Positions 26,483 through 35,972 of a DNA stretch of 64,000 bases are shown one piece after another (position 1 is the stretch's first letter; each line of letters begins with the position of its first letter). The stretch covers positions 31,769 to 95,768 of the forward strand of contig JACVCH010000016.1 of NCBI GenBank assembly GCA_016742175.1, in the 5' to 3' direction. Source of the DNA: Rhizobiaceae bacterium. Its GTDB lineage: Bacteria > Pseudomonadota > Alphaproteobacteria > Rhizobiales > Rhizobiaceae. A program made the position numbers and the translations under genes. The notes beneath the pieces were generated by a model, which was not told where the DNA came from, ran no database searches, and saw nothing but the letters and a program-made list of their open reading frames with translations.

Positions 26483-27031
26483 TCAGTATGTCGGCGGCGT
26501 GATGGCCGATAAGATCGTGCTTTCGCTGTCCGCTATGTTGCGAAACCGGTGCGGCAGGCGGCTGTCGAAATAATAGCCCTCGCCGGGCGTCAGCACCCGG
26601 CGCTCCTGGTCCACCGTCACTTCGATCGCGCCCGTCAGAACCATGCCCGCCTCCTGCGCCGAATGCGAGAAGGCCTCGCCCGTATCGCCGCCCGGTGCAT
26701 AGGATTCGTGCAGCATAAGGAGCTGTCGGTTGGGGTGGTTGGCGCCGATCATCCGGTAGGAAATCGTATCCGCACGGCCGATCTCCACCAGATCCGCCGC
26801 GCCGTAGAAGGGCGATGCCGGCAGATTGGACTGAAGATCGAGGAAGAACCCAGTCAGCGTCGTGCCGAGCGCATCGAGGATGGCCGTCAGCGTGTCGACC
26901 GACGGGCTCATCCGGTCGCGCTCGATCAGCGAAATCGCCGAATGCGACACGCCGGAGCGCTTCGCCACCTCGCGAACGCTGAGCGAGCGCCGTCGGCGCA
27001 GTTCGTGCAGCTTGGTCCCGATCCTCGGCAT
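26483..27031 (-). CDS. XRE-family transcriptional regulator with C-terminal cupin domain
   Basis: Regulator of 182 residues: a helix-turn-helix at about 5-60 (SVREVAKRSGVSHSAISLIERDR) and a cupin sensor at about 105-180 (TLTPGEGYYFDSRLPHRF-type strands). The ATG at 27031 is used because upstream codons do not match the family. PuuR-like proteins of this type control polyamine and amine catabolism. It sits upstream of, and in line with, the importer operon and divergent from the dehydrogenase gene, so it probably controls both. Confidence 0.9.
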   Translation of the reverse strand: MPRIGTKLHELRRRRSLSVREVAKRSGVSHSAISLIERDRMSPSVDTLTAILDALGTTLTGFFLDLQSNLPASPFYGAADLVEIGRADTISYRMIGANHPNRQLLMLHESYAPGGDTGEAFSHSAQEAGMVLTGAIEVTVDQERRVLTPGEGYYFDSRLPHRFRNIADSESTILSAITPPTY

Positions 27032-27120
27032 CGCAATCTCCTTCGCCGCCACACTAGTGGTGGTGAATTTAATCGACAAGACCCGCCGCCTCGCTTGTGG
27101 CAGATCGAGGCTTGCGCACA

Positions 27121-28431
27121 ATGAACGCAATCCTCTCTGGCGAAAGTTACACGATGCGCAAGCTCCCTGATGCCCTCCGGGCCAAGATCGACCATGTGAA
27201 GTCGCCGACGCGCGACGTCGTCGCCGATACGTCCGACGTCGAAACCACCGTCCGCGAAGTCCTCGCCGCCGTGCGCGACAAAGGCGACGCCGCCGTGCGC
27301 GACTATTCGCGCCGCTTCGACAAGCTCGACATCGAAGCGCTCGAGGTTTCGGCGGCCGAGCGCAAGGCGGCGGTCGACGCGCTCGACCGCCAGACCCGCT
27401 CCGACACCGAATTCGCCATCGAACGCGTCCACGACTTCGCCGAAGCGCAGATGCAGACGATCAAGCCGCTCGACTACGAGGCGCTGCCGGGCCTGCATCT
27501 CGGCCACCGCGTGATCCCGATCGAAAAGGTCGGCGCCTATGTGCCCGGCGGCCGCTACCCGATCCTGTCTGCCCCGGTGATGACGCTCGTTCCCGCCAAG
27601 GTCGCGGGCTGTTCGGAGGTCGTCGCCTGCCTGCCGCCCGGCGCGCACCCGGCGATGATCGCCGGCTGTCACCTCTCCGGCGCCGACCGCATCTTCCGCA
27701 TCGGCGGCGCGCAGGCCATCGCCGCGATGGCCTACGGCACCGAAAGCGTGCCCGGCGTCGACAAGATCGTCGGCCCGGGCAACGCCTATGTGAACGAGGC
27801 CAAGCGTCAGGTCTTCGGCCCGGTCGGCATCGACCAGCTCGCCGGCCCGAGCGAGATCTACGTCGTCGCCGATGCGAGCGGCGACGCGGCGATGATCGCC
27901 ACCGACATGCTGGCGCAGGCCGAGCACGACGTGCGCACCCGCGTCGGCCTCATTACGACGGACCGCAAGCTCGCCGAGGCGACGCTGGCCGAAGTCGAGC
28001 GGCAACTCCGGGACCTGCCGACCGCCGACGTCGCCGGCCCCGCCTTCCGTGACTATGGCGAGATCGTCGTCTGCGCCGACGAGGCCGCGATGATCGCCTA
28101 TTCGGATTTCATCGCCGCCGAACATCTGCAGGTCCACACCTCCGACCCCCAGTCGACCGCAAGCAAGCTTCGCAACTACGGCTCGCTCTTCATCGGGCGC
28201 GAAGCGAGCGTCGTCTATTCCGACAAATGCTGCGGCACGAACCACACTTTGCCCACCATGGCGGCAGCACGCTACACGGGCGGGCTTTGGGTCGGCTCCT
28301 ACGTCAAGATCTGCACCCATCAATGGCTCGACGCGCGCGGCGTAGCGGCCGTTGCGCCGCCGGCCATTCGCCAGAGCGCGACCGAGGGCATGGAAGGCCA
28401 CCGCCGCGCCGCGGCCCTGCGCCTGGGCTAA
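27121..28431 (+). CDS. Histidinol dehydrogenase-family NAD-dependent alcohol dehydrogenase
   Basis: HisD-family enzyme of 436 residues oxidising a primary alcohol to an acid with NAD+ and zinc. Zinc-ligand regions are kept: Gln and His in AQAEHD, Asp in DKCCGTNH, and the late His in [14 protein letters not shown]-site sequences YVPGGRYP and GPGNAYV are also present. It stands alone beside an amine-type importer and an XRE-cupin regulator, not in a his operon, and reads [10 protein letters not shown] where biosynthetic HisD usually differs. A catabolic role is therefore likelier, for example like sulfopropanediol dehydrogenase HpsN; this is inference. ATG 27154 is an alternative start. Confidence 0.85.
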   Translation: MNAILSGESYTMRKLPDALRAKIDHVKSPTRDVVADTSDVETTVREVLAAVRDKGDAAVRDYSRRFDKLDIEALEVSAAERKAAVDALDRQTRSDTEFAIERVHDFAEAQMQTIKPLDYEALPGLHLGHRVIPIEKVGAYVPGGRYPILSAPVMTLVPAKVAGCSEVVACLPPGAHPAMIAGCHLSGADRIFRIGGAQAIAAMAYGTESVPGVDKIVGPGNAYVNEAKRQVFGPVGIDQLAGPSEIYVVADASGDAAMIATDMLAQAEHDVRTRVGLITTDRKLAEATLAEVERQLRDLPTADVAGPAFRDYGEIVVCADEAAMIAYSDFIAAEHLQVHTSDPQSTASKLRNYGSLFIGREASVVYSDKCCGTNHTLPTMAAARYTGGLWVGSYVKICTHQWLDARGVAAVAPPAIRQSATEGMEGHRRAAALRLG

Positions 28432-28489
28432 AGGTCATCGCTCGCTGGCTTGGCAGATACCCCCTTGCCAAGCCGGCAAATGCGATGTT

Positions 28490-28602
28490 ACCCCTGCCGC
28501 TATTCCACAGGGGTGCTCCGTAACGCCGGGGCTGAGACGTGAAGCGACATGCTTTCGGACCCTCAAGCTGATCTGGGTAATACCAGCGGAGCGAGGCGGT
28601 TC
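28490..28602 (+). promoter_or_regulatory. TPP riboswitch (thi-box) controlling ykoFEDC
   Basis: The thiamine pyrophosphate aptamer is clear: GGGGTGC at 28510-28516, CTGAGAC at 28532-28538, and the conserved CTGATCTGGGTAATACCAGC at 28567-28586. The ykoF ribosome site GAGG (28594-28597) lies just past the aptamer core, five bases before the ATG, so ligand binding can hide it: control of translation is likely. An upstream arm ACCCCTG (28490-28496) can pair perfectly with CAGGGGT (28508-28514), giving a competing fold that would break the aptamer. Confidence 0.93.
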
Positions 28603-29214
28603 ATGTTTTCAGGTGCACAGCTTTCCCTTTATCCGATGTGCGACGATTTCGTCGCCGTCATCCTCAAGGCCGTCGATGCGCTCGAGCCCTACAGGCCGCG
28701 TTTCCGCATCGAAACCGACGACGTCTCGACGCTGATCGTCGGGCCTCCGGAGGACATCTTCCCGGCCATGCGCGATCTCTTCGCGTCTGCCGCCGGAACC
28801 GGCGTCCACTGCGTCCTCTCCGCCGCCGTCTCGCGCGGTTGCCCGGGCGAACCCGATGACGAAATCTGCACGCCCTCGGCCGATTTCGGCACGGCCGCGC
28901 CGCTCGACGAGCGCATAGCCGCCGCCCGCGAAGCGGTCGCGAAGGCAGGCATGACCGGCATCGAGGTCGCGGCCCAGTTCTCGCTCTATCCGCTCGGCGG
29001 CAGCCATCACATGGACGAGATCTATGGCTGCATCGACTTCCTGAAGTCGTCGGGCGTCTTCGAGAAATCGAAGAATTTCTGCACGAAACTGCGCGGCGAT
29101 GCCGGCCCGGTCTTCGCGACGTTGAGCGAAGCCTTCCTGCGCTTCGGTGCACCCAACGGCCATGTCGCGCTCGACCTGACCGTCTCTGCGAACAGCCCGA
29201 CCAAGATCGGCTGA
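28603..29214 (+). CDS. ykoF: YkoF-family thiamine/HMP-binding protein
   Basis: Soluble protein of 203 residues made of two related YkoF halves; each starts with the same strand (AQLSLYPMCDDF and AQFSLYPLGGSHHMDEIY). The Bacillus homologue binds thiamine and belongs with the YkoEDC transporter. ATG 28603 directly follows the TPP riboswitch, whose 3' end holds the ribosome site. A second in-frame ATG at 28549 lies inside the aptamer and is not used. Confidence 0.92.
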   Translation: MFSGAQLSLYPMCDDFVAVILKAVDALEPYRPRFRIETDDVSTLIVGPPEDIFPAMRDLFASAAGTGVHCVLSAAVSRGCPGEPDDEICTPSADFGTAAPLDERIAAAREAVAKAGMTGIEVAAQFSLYPLGGSHHMDEIYGCIDFLKSSGVFEKSKNFCTKLRGDAGPVFATLSEAFLRFGAPNGHVALDLTVSANSPTKIG

Positions 29215-29272
29215 TCTCGTTTCTCCGGCGTGCCCGAAAGGCGCGCATCTCTTGCTCCAAGGAAACATCGTC

Positions 29273-29857
29273 ATGCTGACCACTCGCGGCTGGACCCTGC
29301 GCGAAATTCTCATCGTCGCCGTTCTCGGCGCCGTCTTCGGCGTTCTCTATCTGGCTTGGGTGCAGGTCTGGTTGATCGCGCAGGCGATCTTCGGCGCCGT
29401 AACCATGGACGTGGTGATGGGCTTCTGGTTCATCGTCTCCATCATCGCCGCCGCGATCATCCGCAAGCCGGGCGCCGCGCTTCTGTCGGAGGTGCTGGCG
29501 GCGCTCGTGCAGGTGCTGCTCGGCAGTCCGGCCGGGCTCCTGCTTCTCGTCACAGGCCTCGTCCAGGGCGCCGGCGCGGAAGCCGTCTTCGCCGCGACGC
29601 GCTGGAAAAACTACCGCCTGCCGGTGCTGATGCTGGCCGGCGTCGGCGCGGCAATCGCCTCTTTCGCCTACACCTGGGTCCGCTTCGACTACGGTGCGCT
29701 GGCGCCCGGCCTCCTCATCACCATGTTCGCGCTGCGCTGCCTCAGCGGCGCGGTCCTCGGCGGTCTCGCCGGCCATCTCGTGGTCGAGGCGCTCTACAAG
29801 ACCGGCGTGCTCTCGGGCCTGAAGATCGACCATGAACGTCGCCTTCAGCGCGCCTGA
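29273..29857 (+). CDS. ykoE: ECF transporter substrate-capture subunit YkoE
   Basis: Membrane S-component of 194 residues with about five to six helices, lying after ykoF and overlapping the ATPase gene by 26 bases. An AAGGAAA site at 29259-29265 fixes ATG 29273. The family binds thiamine or hydroxymethylpyrimidine. It contains LYLAWVQVWLIAQAIFG and EAVFAATRWKNYRLPV landmarks. Confidence 0.9.
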   Translation: MLTTRGWTLREILIVAVLGAVFGVLYLAWVQVWLIAQAIFGAVTMDVVMGFWFIVSIIAAAIIRKPGAALLSEVLAALVQVLLGSPAGLLLLVTGLVQGAGAEAVFAATRWKNYRLPVLMLAGVGAAIASFAYTWVRFDYGALAPGLLITMFALRCLSGAVLGGLAGHLVVEALYKTGVLSGLKIDHERRLQRA

Positions 29858-31481
29858 AGCAGCGCCGGCGGTCGCATGGCGAGAGGTCGCCGTCCGCTAT
29901 CCCTACGCCACCGCGCCGGCCGTCGGCCCGGTATCGCTCGATCTGCGCAAGGGCGAACGGCTCCTGATCCTCGGCCCGTCCGGCTGCGGCAAGTCCACCT
30001 TGCTCAATACAGTCACCGGCCTGGTGCCGGCGACGATCCCCGCCGAAATCTCGGGCGAGGTCGCAACGCTGGGCGTCCCGGCCGCGAGCCGGTCGCCGGC
30101 GGCGTGGTCCGCTTCGGTCGCCCAGCTCTTCCAGGACGCCGACCAGACGCTTTGCGGCATGACGGTCGGCGACGAAGTCGCCTTCGCACTCGAAAACCGC
30201 GCGCTGCCGGAAGAGAAGATCGTCGTCCGGGTCGACCGCGCCCTCGATAGGGCGGGCGTGCCGCCAAGCTGGCGCACGCGCCGCACCGCTTCGCTCTCCG
30301 GCGGCGAAAAGCAGCTCGTCGCGCTCGCCGCCGTGCTGGCGCAGGAGGCCGAGTTCTTCATCGCCGACGAGCCGACCGCGCATCTGTCGCCGCAGGCGGC
30401 CGCGCGGCTTCACGCCGTCATCGGCGGGCAGGGGCAGACCTTCCTCGTCGTCGACCACCGCCTCGACGGCCTGATCGACACGATCGACCGCGTCGCCATC
30501 ATCGGCCGCGACGGTACCCTCATCGCCGACGGCCCGCCACGCGACATCTTCCGCGCCCATGGCGCACGTTTCGCGCAGGAAGGCATCTGGCGCCCGCTCG
30601 CATCCGACCTCGACCGGCTCTTGCGCGGGATCGGCATCGCGCTCGACACACCGCCGCTGGCCGTGTCCGAGATCATCGCGGACCTCGACCGCCGCCCGGC
30701 CGGTGACCAGTCCGCCGCCGGAACTGTGATCCGCCATTTCCTATGGCAGCGCATCGCCGAACCGGCAGAGGCAACCGGCCAACCGCTGGTCACGCTCGAC
30801 AGCGCCGCCTGCGCGCCGCTCTTCGCCAAGCCCGTTCTTCGAGACGTCTCGCTCCAAATCCACCCCGGCGAAACCATCGCGCTTCTGGGCCGCAACGGTG
30901 CCGGCAAGTCCACTCTCGGCGCGACACTCGCCGGCCTGCTGCGCCTCAAGGGTGGAACCCGAACCGGCCCTGCCGGCGGCTTCGCCTTTCAGCGGCCCGA
31001 AACCCAGTTCACCGAAGGCAGCGCCCGCGCCGAACTCGAATCGATCGTCGGCAAGGGCTCGGCGCATGTCGATACGCTCCTGTCCGCCTGGCGGCTCGAA
31101 AGCGTGGCCACCCAGCACCCGTTCGAACTCTCGCAAGGCCAGAAACGCCGCCTCGCGCTCGCAACCTTGACGGCGGACACGCGCTGGCCCTTTCTCGTCC
31201 TCGACGAACCCACAGCCGGCCTCGACGCCGCCGCATGCGACGAGATCGCGTCACGCATCGCTGAAATCGCCGCAGAGGGCAGGGCGGTCGTCGTCATCAC
31301 CCATGACCTGGACTTCGCACTCAAGACCTGTTCGCGCGGCATCGTCCTCGACGGCAGCTCAGTCGCTGCCGATGCACCGCTCCTCGACATCCTCCGCGAC
31401 GACCGGCTTCTCGCGGGCGCCGGTCTGGCTACTCCCGAAATCCTCCGGCTCGCCGCGTGGATGGAGGCCGCGCCATGCTGA
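29832..31481 (+). CDS. ykoD: ECF transporter double ATPase YkoD
   Basis: Cytoplasmic ATPase of 549 residues with two complete domains joined in one chain. The first has Walker A GPSGCGKSTLL and signature LSGGEKQLVALAAV. The second (from about residue 310) has Walker A GRNGAGKSTLG, signature LSQGQKRRLALATL and Walker B FLVLDEPTAGLD. It replaces the separate EcfA1/EcfA2 pair. Overlaps with ykoE upstream and ykoC downstream point to tight coupling. Confidence 0.93.
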   Translation: MNVAFSAPEAAPAVAWREVAVRYPYATAPAVGPVSLDLRKGERLLILGPSGCGKSTLLNTVTGLVPATIPAEISGEVATLGVPAASRSPAAWSASVAQLFQDADQTLCGMTVGDEVAFALENRALPEEKIVVRVDRALDRAGVPPSWRTRRTASLSGGEKQLVALAAVLAQEAEFFIADEPTAHLSPQAAARLHAVIGGQGQTFLVVDHRLDGLIDTIDRVAIIGRDGTLIADGPPRDIFRAHGARFAQEGIWRPLASDLDRLLRGIGIALDTPPLAVSEIIADLDRRPAGDQSAAGTVIRHFLWQRIAEPAEATGQPLVTLDSAACAPLFAKPVLRDVSLQIHPGETIALLGRNGAGKSTLGATLAGLLRLKGGTRTGPAGGFAFQRPETQFTEGSARAELESIVGKGSAHVDTLLSAWRLESVATQHPFELSQGQKRRLALATLTADTRWPFLVLDEPTAGLDAAACDEIASRIAEIAAEGRAVVVITHDLDFALKTCSRGIVLDGSSVAADAPLLDILRDDRLLAGAGLATPEILRLAAWMEAAPC

Positions 31482-32224
31482 GCACGCTTCATCCGCTGCC
31501 CAAGCTGATCGTCTGCCTCGTCTGGCTCGCGGCCTCGATCGCCGTCTTCGATCCGCGCTTCCAGGCCGGCATCGTCGTCCTCGCCGCGCTCGCCCTGATC
31601 CTCGTCGAGCGCCGCTCGCCGCTCCTCGTTCTGGCGCTGATGATCCCCTTCGCGCTGTTCGGCTTCGGCTTCCTGACGACCGCGACGCTCTTTCGCGAGG
31701 AAAGCGACTTCGCCACCCGCATGGCCGCCGAAACGCCGTTCGGCTCGCCGGCCTTCTCGGCCGGCATCGTCCTTTTCCTGCGCGCCATCGCCTGTGGCAT
31801 GGTCTCGGCCGTCTTCGTGTTGACGACCGAACCGGGCCGCTTCATCAAGGCGCTGATGGCGAATTGGCGCCTGTCGCCGCGCATCGGCTACGCGCTCTTT
31901 TCGGCGCTCCACCTCGTGCCGGACCTCGCCTCCGAAGCGCAGCAGATTCGCCTCGCCCGGGCGATGAAAAGGGCGCGCACTCCGCGCCGCATTCCCGGTC
32001 CCGTCGAAACGGCGTCGCTGGTCGTCCCGCTTCTCGCCTTCGCCATCCGCCGAGCCAACCGCGCCGCGATCGCCATGGAAGCGCGCGGCCTCGGGGCGGC
32101 AAGCGCCCGAACCATCGTCGGCGCGCCGCAATCGCGCTCCGCGGATGCGATCTTCGTCATCGCATCGCTCGCGCTGCTCGCGATCCTTTTCATTCTGACA
32201 TCGGTTGTCTGGCGGGCTTGGTGA
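31475..32224 (+). CDS. ykoC: ECF transporter transmembrane coupling subunit YkoC (EcfT)
   Basis: EcfT-type membrane protein of 249 residues with about five helices. ATG 31475 overlaps the ykoD stop by seven bases. The coupling helices carry the EcfT motif pair seen as ARAMKRAR and AMEARGLG, which contact the two ATPase domains. It is the last gene under the TPP riboswitch. Confidence 0.92.
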   Translation: MLSTLHPLPKLIVCLVWLAASIAVFDPRFQAGIVVLAALALILVERRSPLLVLALMIPFALFGFGFLTTATLFREESDFATRMAAETPFGSPAFSAGIVLFLRAIACGMVSAVFVLTTEPGRFIKALMANWRLSPRIGYALFSALHLVPDLASEAQQIRLARAMKRARTPRRIPGPVETASLVVPLLAFAIRRANRAAIAMEARGLGAASARTIVGAPQSRSADAIFVIASLALLAILFILTSVVWRAW

Positions 32225-32316
32225 ACGCCCCAAGGGCTGTTACACTTTGGTCAACGTGAAAGACAGGAGTGCCTGCTGCCGGCTTTGTCTGCTGGCGCGG
32301 CGCCGAAGGGAATAGA

Positions 32317-33663
32317 GTGACGGACCCCGAATACGGCAATGACGTGCCGTCGGACGGGGCGCGCCAGCCGCGCGGCGACGCCGGCAAAAGGCATTCGCGG
32401 CCGCCCCCCGGTGGTCGCCATGCGCATGCGCAGCCTCAGGCCAACGGTAAGCCCGACGACAAGACGGGCGACAAGCCCGGCAAGTCGCGCAAAAGGCGCA
32501 AGCGCAAGCGTGGCCGCAAGGTTTTCGCGCGCGACGATGCACCCCAGGCCAAGCCGACCCAGCCCGAAATCGTGCAGCCGCAGCCAAAGCCGCCGGCACC
32601 TGTTCCCGCGCCCGCAGCGAGCCGCTTCAACGGCCGCGACGTGGCGGGCGGCGATGCGCCGGTCTATGCCGCGCTCGACCTCGGTACCAATAATTGCCGC
32701 CTGCTGGTCGCCATTCCCGGCAAGGGCGGCCAGTTCCGCGTCGTCGACGCTTTCTCGCGCATCGTCCGCCTGGGCGAGGGGCTGACCGCATCCGGCCGCC
32801 TGTCCGACGCCGCCATGGACCGCGCCGTCGAGGCGCTCAAGATCTGCGCCGAGAAGCTGCGCAACCGACGCCTGAAGCGCGTCCGACTCATCGCCACGGA
32901 AGCCTGCCGCTCGGCCGCAAACGGCGCCGAGTTCATCACCCGCGTCCGGCGCGAAACGGGCCTGTCACTCGAAATCATCGACCGCAAGACCGAAGCGCGC
33001 CTCGCCGTCTCCGGCTGCGGTTCGCTGGTCGAGCGCGGCACCAAGGGCGTCGTCCTGTTCGACATCGGCGGCGGCTCGTCGGAAATCGCGCTGGTCGACG
33101 TCTCGCGCCACCGCACGCCGCGGCTTGCCAACCACATCGTCTCGTGGACGTCGCTCCCCGTCGGCGTCGTCTCGCTCGCCGAGCGCTTCGGCGGCCGGCA
33201 CGTTACGCGCGACGTATTCGATGCAATGGTCGACGACGTCGCCGACATGCTCGACCGTTTCGAGGGCCGCGACCGGCTCTCGCACGTCTTGGCGGATGAC
33301 GGCTTCCACCTCCTCGGCACCTCCGGCACGGTGACGACGCTCGCCGGCATCCATCTCGGCCTCGAGCGCTACGACCGCCGCCGCGTCGACGGGCTCTGGC
33401 TCGAGAATGCCGAGGTCGACGCCATGATCGCGACGCTGCTCGATTGGGAATTCGAAAAGCGCGTCGCCAATCCCTGCATCGGCGCCGACCGCGCCGACCT
33501 CGTCCTCGGCGGTTGCGCCATCCTCGAAGCGATCCGCCGCGTCTGGCCGTCCAAGCGCCTGCGCGTCGCCGACAGGGGGCTGCGCGAAGGCATGCTGTCC
33601 GAACTCATGGCCGATGACGGCGTCTGGCGCCGGGCCCGCAAGCGGAGACCGCTCAACGCATGA
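32317..33663 (+). CDS. Ppx/GppA exopolyphosphatase/pppGpp phosphatase family protein
   Basis: Protein of about 448 residues of the ASKHA-fold phosphatase family, removing phosphate from polyphosphate or pppGpp. The phosphate-binding loop [15 protein letters not shown] begins near residue 110, [11 protein letters not shown] is near 250, and [10 protein letters not shown] near 345. The first 100 residues are a low-complexity, basic and proline-rich tail unlike the core. GTG 32317 with AAGGG upstream is preferred; GTG 32269 is possible. It overlaps rlmE by four bases. Confidence 0.9.
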   Translation: MTDPEYGNDVPSDGARQPRGDAGKRHSRPPPGGRHAHAQPQANGKPDDKTGDKPGKSRKRRKRKRGRKVFARDDAPQAKPTQPEIVQPQPKPPAPVPAPAASRFNGRDVAGGDAPVYAALDLGTNNCRLLVAIPGKGGQFRVVDAFSRIVRLGEGLTASGRLSDAAMDRAVEALKICAEKLRNRRLKRVRLIATEACRSAANGAEFITRVRRETGLSLEIIDRKTEARLAVSGCGSLVERGTKGVVLFDIGGGSSEIALVDVSRHRTPRLANHIVSWTSLPVGVVSLAERFGGRHVTRDVFDAMVDDVADMLDRFEGRDRLSHVLADDGFHLLGTSGTVTTLAGIHLGLERYDRRRVDGLWLENAEVDAMIATLLDWEFEKRVANPCIGADRADLVLGGCAILEAIRRVWPSKRLRVADRGLREGMLSELMADDGVWRRARKRRPLNA

Positions 33664-34406
33664 CGAAACCCGTCAAACCCGGCTCCGGCCCGACAGGCGC
33701 GCGCGCGCTCAAGACCCGCGTCAAGAAGAAGCGCGGCCTCAAGAACTCGTCCCGCCGCTGGCTCGAACGCCATCTGAACGACCCCTACGTCCACCGCTCC
33801 AAGGCCGACGGCTACCGCTCGCGCGCGGCCTACAAGCTCATCGAGATCGACGACAAGTACAAGCTCCTGAAGCCGGGCCAGAGGGTGCTCGACCTCGGCG
33901 CGGCGCCCGGCGGCTGGTGCCAGGTCGCCGCAGCGCGGATCAATTCGCCGATCGACGCGCCGACGGTCGTCGGCATCGACTATCTGCCGGTCGACCCCGT
34001 CCCCGGCGCGGCGCTTCTGGAGATGGACTTCCTCGACGACGACGCCCCGAAACGCCTGATGGAAACGCTCGGCGGCGCGCCCGATCTCGTCATATCAGAC
34101 ATGGCGGCCCCGACCACCGGCCATCGCCGCACGGACCACATCCGCACCATGCACCTGTGCGAGGTCGCGGCCGATTTCGCGATTTCGGTCCTGAAGCCCG
34201 GCGGCCATTTCCTCGCCAAGACCTTCCAGGGCGGCACGGAGAACGACCTGCTCGACCTCCTCAAGCGCAATTTCCGCACCGTCCATCACGTCAAGCCGCC
34301 CGCCTCGCGCGATGCCTCTGTCGAGCTCTTCATCCTCGCCAAGGACTTCAAGGGCAGGCAGGAGCCTGCGGATGCCGACGATCACTCGCCCGACAGCGGC
34401 GCCTGA
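33660..34406 (+). CDS. rlmE: 23S rRNA (uridine-2'-O)-methyltransferase RlmE
   Basis: FtsJ-family enzyme of 248 residues that methylates U2552 of 23S rRNA using S-adenosylmethionine. The SAM loop [15 protein letters not shown] and catalytic-tetrad regions (the Lys of [11 protein letters not shown], Asp in VISDMAAP, Lys in FLAKTFQGG) are intact. The N-terminal 30 residues are basic. ATGA overlap with the Ppx/GppA gene shows co-translation; the two are neighbours in many alphaproteobacteria. Its 3' end overlaps the convergent MFS gene by 25 bases. Confidence 0.95.
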   Translation: MTKPVKPGSGPTGARALKTRVKKKRGLKNSSRRWLERHLNDPYVHRSKADGYRSRAAYKLIEIDDKYKLLKPGQRVLDLGAAPGGWCQVAAARINSPIDAPTVVGIDYLPVDPVPGAALLEMDFLDDDAPKRLMETLGGAPDLVISDMAAPTTGHRRTDHIRTMHLCEVAADFAISVLKPGGHFLAKTFQGGTENDLLDLLKRNFRTVHHVKPPASRDASVELFILAKDFKGRQEPADADDHSPDSGA

Positions 34407-35845
34407 TCGTTCTTGATCTTCGCAAGGCCGTGGCCGGACACCGTCCGGCCGGCGGTCTTCGACAGACCGAGGATCGGCAGGATGGCAAGCGCGGCAAGCC
34501 CGCCGACCGCGAAGAAGGCGAACGAGAACGCTTCGAGGCCGATCGGCTCGCCGGTCCAAAGGTGATGCGCTTCGAGCAGCATGCCCGCCGCCGCCACACC
34601 GAGCGCGATCGAAATCTGCTGCGACACGGCCGCGATCGCCGTCGCCTGGCTGGCCTGGCTGTCGTCGATCTCGGCGAAGACCAGCGCATTGTTCGAGGTG
34701 AAGAACAGCGAGCGCAGGAAGCCCGCGACGATCAGCGTCCCGATGATCACGGCGTAGGGCGTCGCCGGCGTGAAGAACCCGTTGATCGCAATCAGGCTCG
34801 ACCCGCCGACGACCGCGATCAGCAGCACCGTGCGAAAGCCGAACGTGCGCAGCGCCGTCGTCGCGACGAATTTCAAAGAGATCGCGCCGATCGCGCTCGC
34901 AAACGTCAGCAGCCCCGACTGGAACGCGTCGAGCCCGAACGCGATCTGGAACATCAGCGGCAGTAGGAACGGCGTCGCGCCGACGCCGATGCGGAAGATC
35001 GACCCCGAAACGACGGCGATCCGCGGCACCGGATTGTTGAAGAGCCTGAGGTCGAGGATCGGCGACAATGTCGCGCGCGAATGGCGGACATAGAGCATGG
35101 ACGCGAGGATACCGACGACGAGCGTCGCGACGCCGACGATCGGGGGCAGGGCCGGCAACGACACGACGGAGAGCCCGAAGACGATGCCCGCCGCCGCGAT
35201 CGCCGCCAGCACGAAGCCGCGCCAGTCGATCGGCGCGGCGATCCCGCCCGGCATTTCCGGCAGCACGCGTCCGGCGACGATGATGCCGAGGACGCCGATC
35301 GGCACGTTGATCAGGAAGATCCAGTGCCAGGTGAAATAGGTGGTGATGAAGCCGCCGACCGGCGGTCCGATCAGCGGCCCGATCAGCGCCGGCACGGTCA
35401 GCCATGCCATGGCTGAGACGAGCTTGTCGCGCCGCGTGGCACGCACCAGCACGAGGCGGCCCACCGGTGTCATCATCGCGCCGCCCATGCCCTGCAGGAA
35501 GCGCGAGCCGACGAAGGCTTCCAGCGAATTGGCGAAGGCGCAGAAGATCGAGCCGACGACGAAGACGCCGATCGCGATGCGGAACACGCGCTTGGCGCCG
35601 AATCGGTCCGCCATCCATCCGGAAACGGGAATGAAGATCGCCAGCGCCACGAAATAGGAGGTCAGCGCCAGTTTAAGCGTGATCGGGCTCGTGCCGATAT
35701 CGGCCGCGATCGCCGGCAGCGACGTGGCGATGACGGTCGAATCCATCTGCTCCATGAACAGCGCGACCGCAAGGATGAGCGGAATGGTGCGGTTCAAGGT
35801 TGGCGTCCGGTGGAAGATCGCAGATGCGAAGGCATGGCCGCGCAC
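34382..35845 (-). CDS. MFS drug/proton antiporter, DHA2 (EmrB-like) family
   Basis: Inner-membrane efflux protein of up to 487 residues with 13-14 helices. Family motifs are [17 protein letters not shown] in helix 1, [13 protein letters not shown] in loop 2-3, and [25 protein letters not shown]. The start is uncertain: GTG 35845 is used, but TTG 35794 opens directly at helix 1 and is plausible. Upstream lies a perfect palindrome GTGAAC-A-GTTCAC, the usual shape of a TetR operator, although no such regulator is encoded here. Confidence 0.88.
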   Translation of the reverse strand: MRGHAFASAIFHRTPTLNRTIPLILAVALFMEQMDSTVIATSLPAIAADIGTSPITLKLALTSYFVALAIFIPVSGWMADRFGAKRVFRIAIGVFVVGSIFCAFANSLEAFVGSRFLQGMGGAMMTPVGRLVLVRATRRDKLVSAMAWLTVPALIGPLIGPPVGGFITTYFTWHWIFLINVPIGVLGIIVAGRVLPEMPGGIAAPIDWRGFVLAAIAAAGIVFGLSVVSLPALPPIVGVATLVVGILASMLYVRHSRATLSPILDLRLFNNPVPRIAVVSGSIFRIGVGATPFLLPLMFQIAFGLDAFQSGLLTFASAIGAISLKFVATTALRTFGFRTVLLIAVVGGSSLIAINGFFTPATPYAVIIGTLIVAGFLRSLFFTSNNALVFAEIDDSQASQATAIAAVSQQISIALGVAAAGMLLEAHHLWTGEPIGLEAFSFAFFAVGGLAALAILPILGLSKTAGRTVSGHGLAKIKNDQAPLSGE

Positions 35846-35880
35846 CTAGCATGGCTGGCCGTCCGGGCACAATTGCACAT

Positions 35881-35893
35881 GTGAACAGTTCAC
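35881..35893. promoter_or_regulatory. Perfect palindrome GTGAAC-A-GTTCAC, candidate TetR-type operator
   Basis: A 13-base odd palindrome in the divergent region between the MFS exporter and the metallo-beta-lactamase-fold gene. It could serve both promoters. No regulator gene adjoins, so the protein would be encoded elsewhere. Confidence 0.45.
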
Positions 35894-35972
35894 TTCTGTG
35901 TGAGAGTATTTGCCGCGCTCGCGCTCTGGTCCATCTGCTGCGGCATCGCTAAACAATGCTGGGAGAGAGCCG

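Noticed and set aside
27121..28431. Biosynthetic histidinol dehydrogenase (hisD)
   Set aside because: No other his genes are near, and the neighbours are an importer and an XRE-cupin regulator; a catabolic paralogue fits better, though this is not proven.
28549..28602. Upstream in-frame ATG of ykoF at 28549
   Set aside because: It lies inside the riboswitch aptamer; the ATG at 28603 has its own ribosome site and matches the family start.
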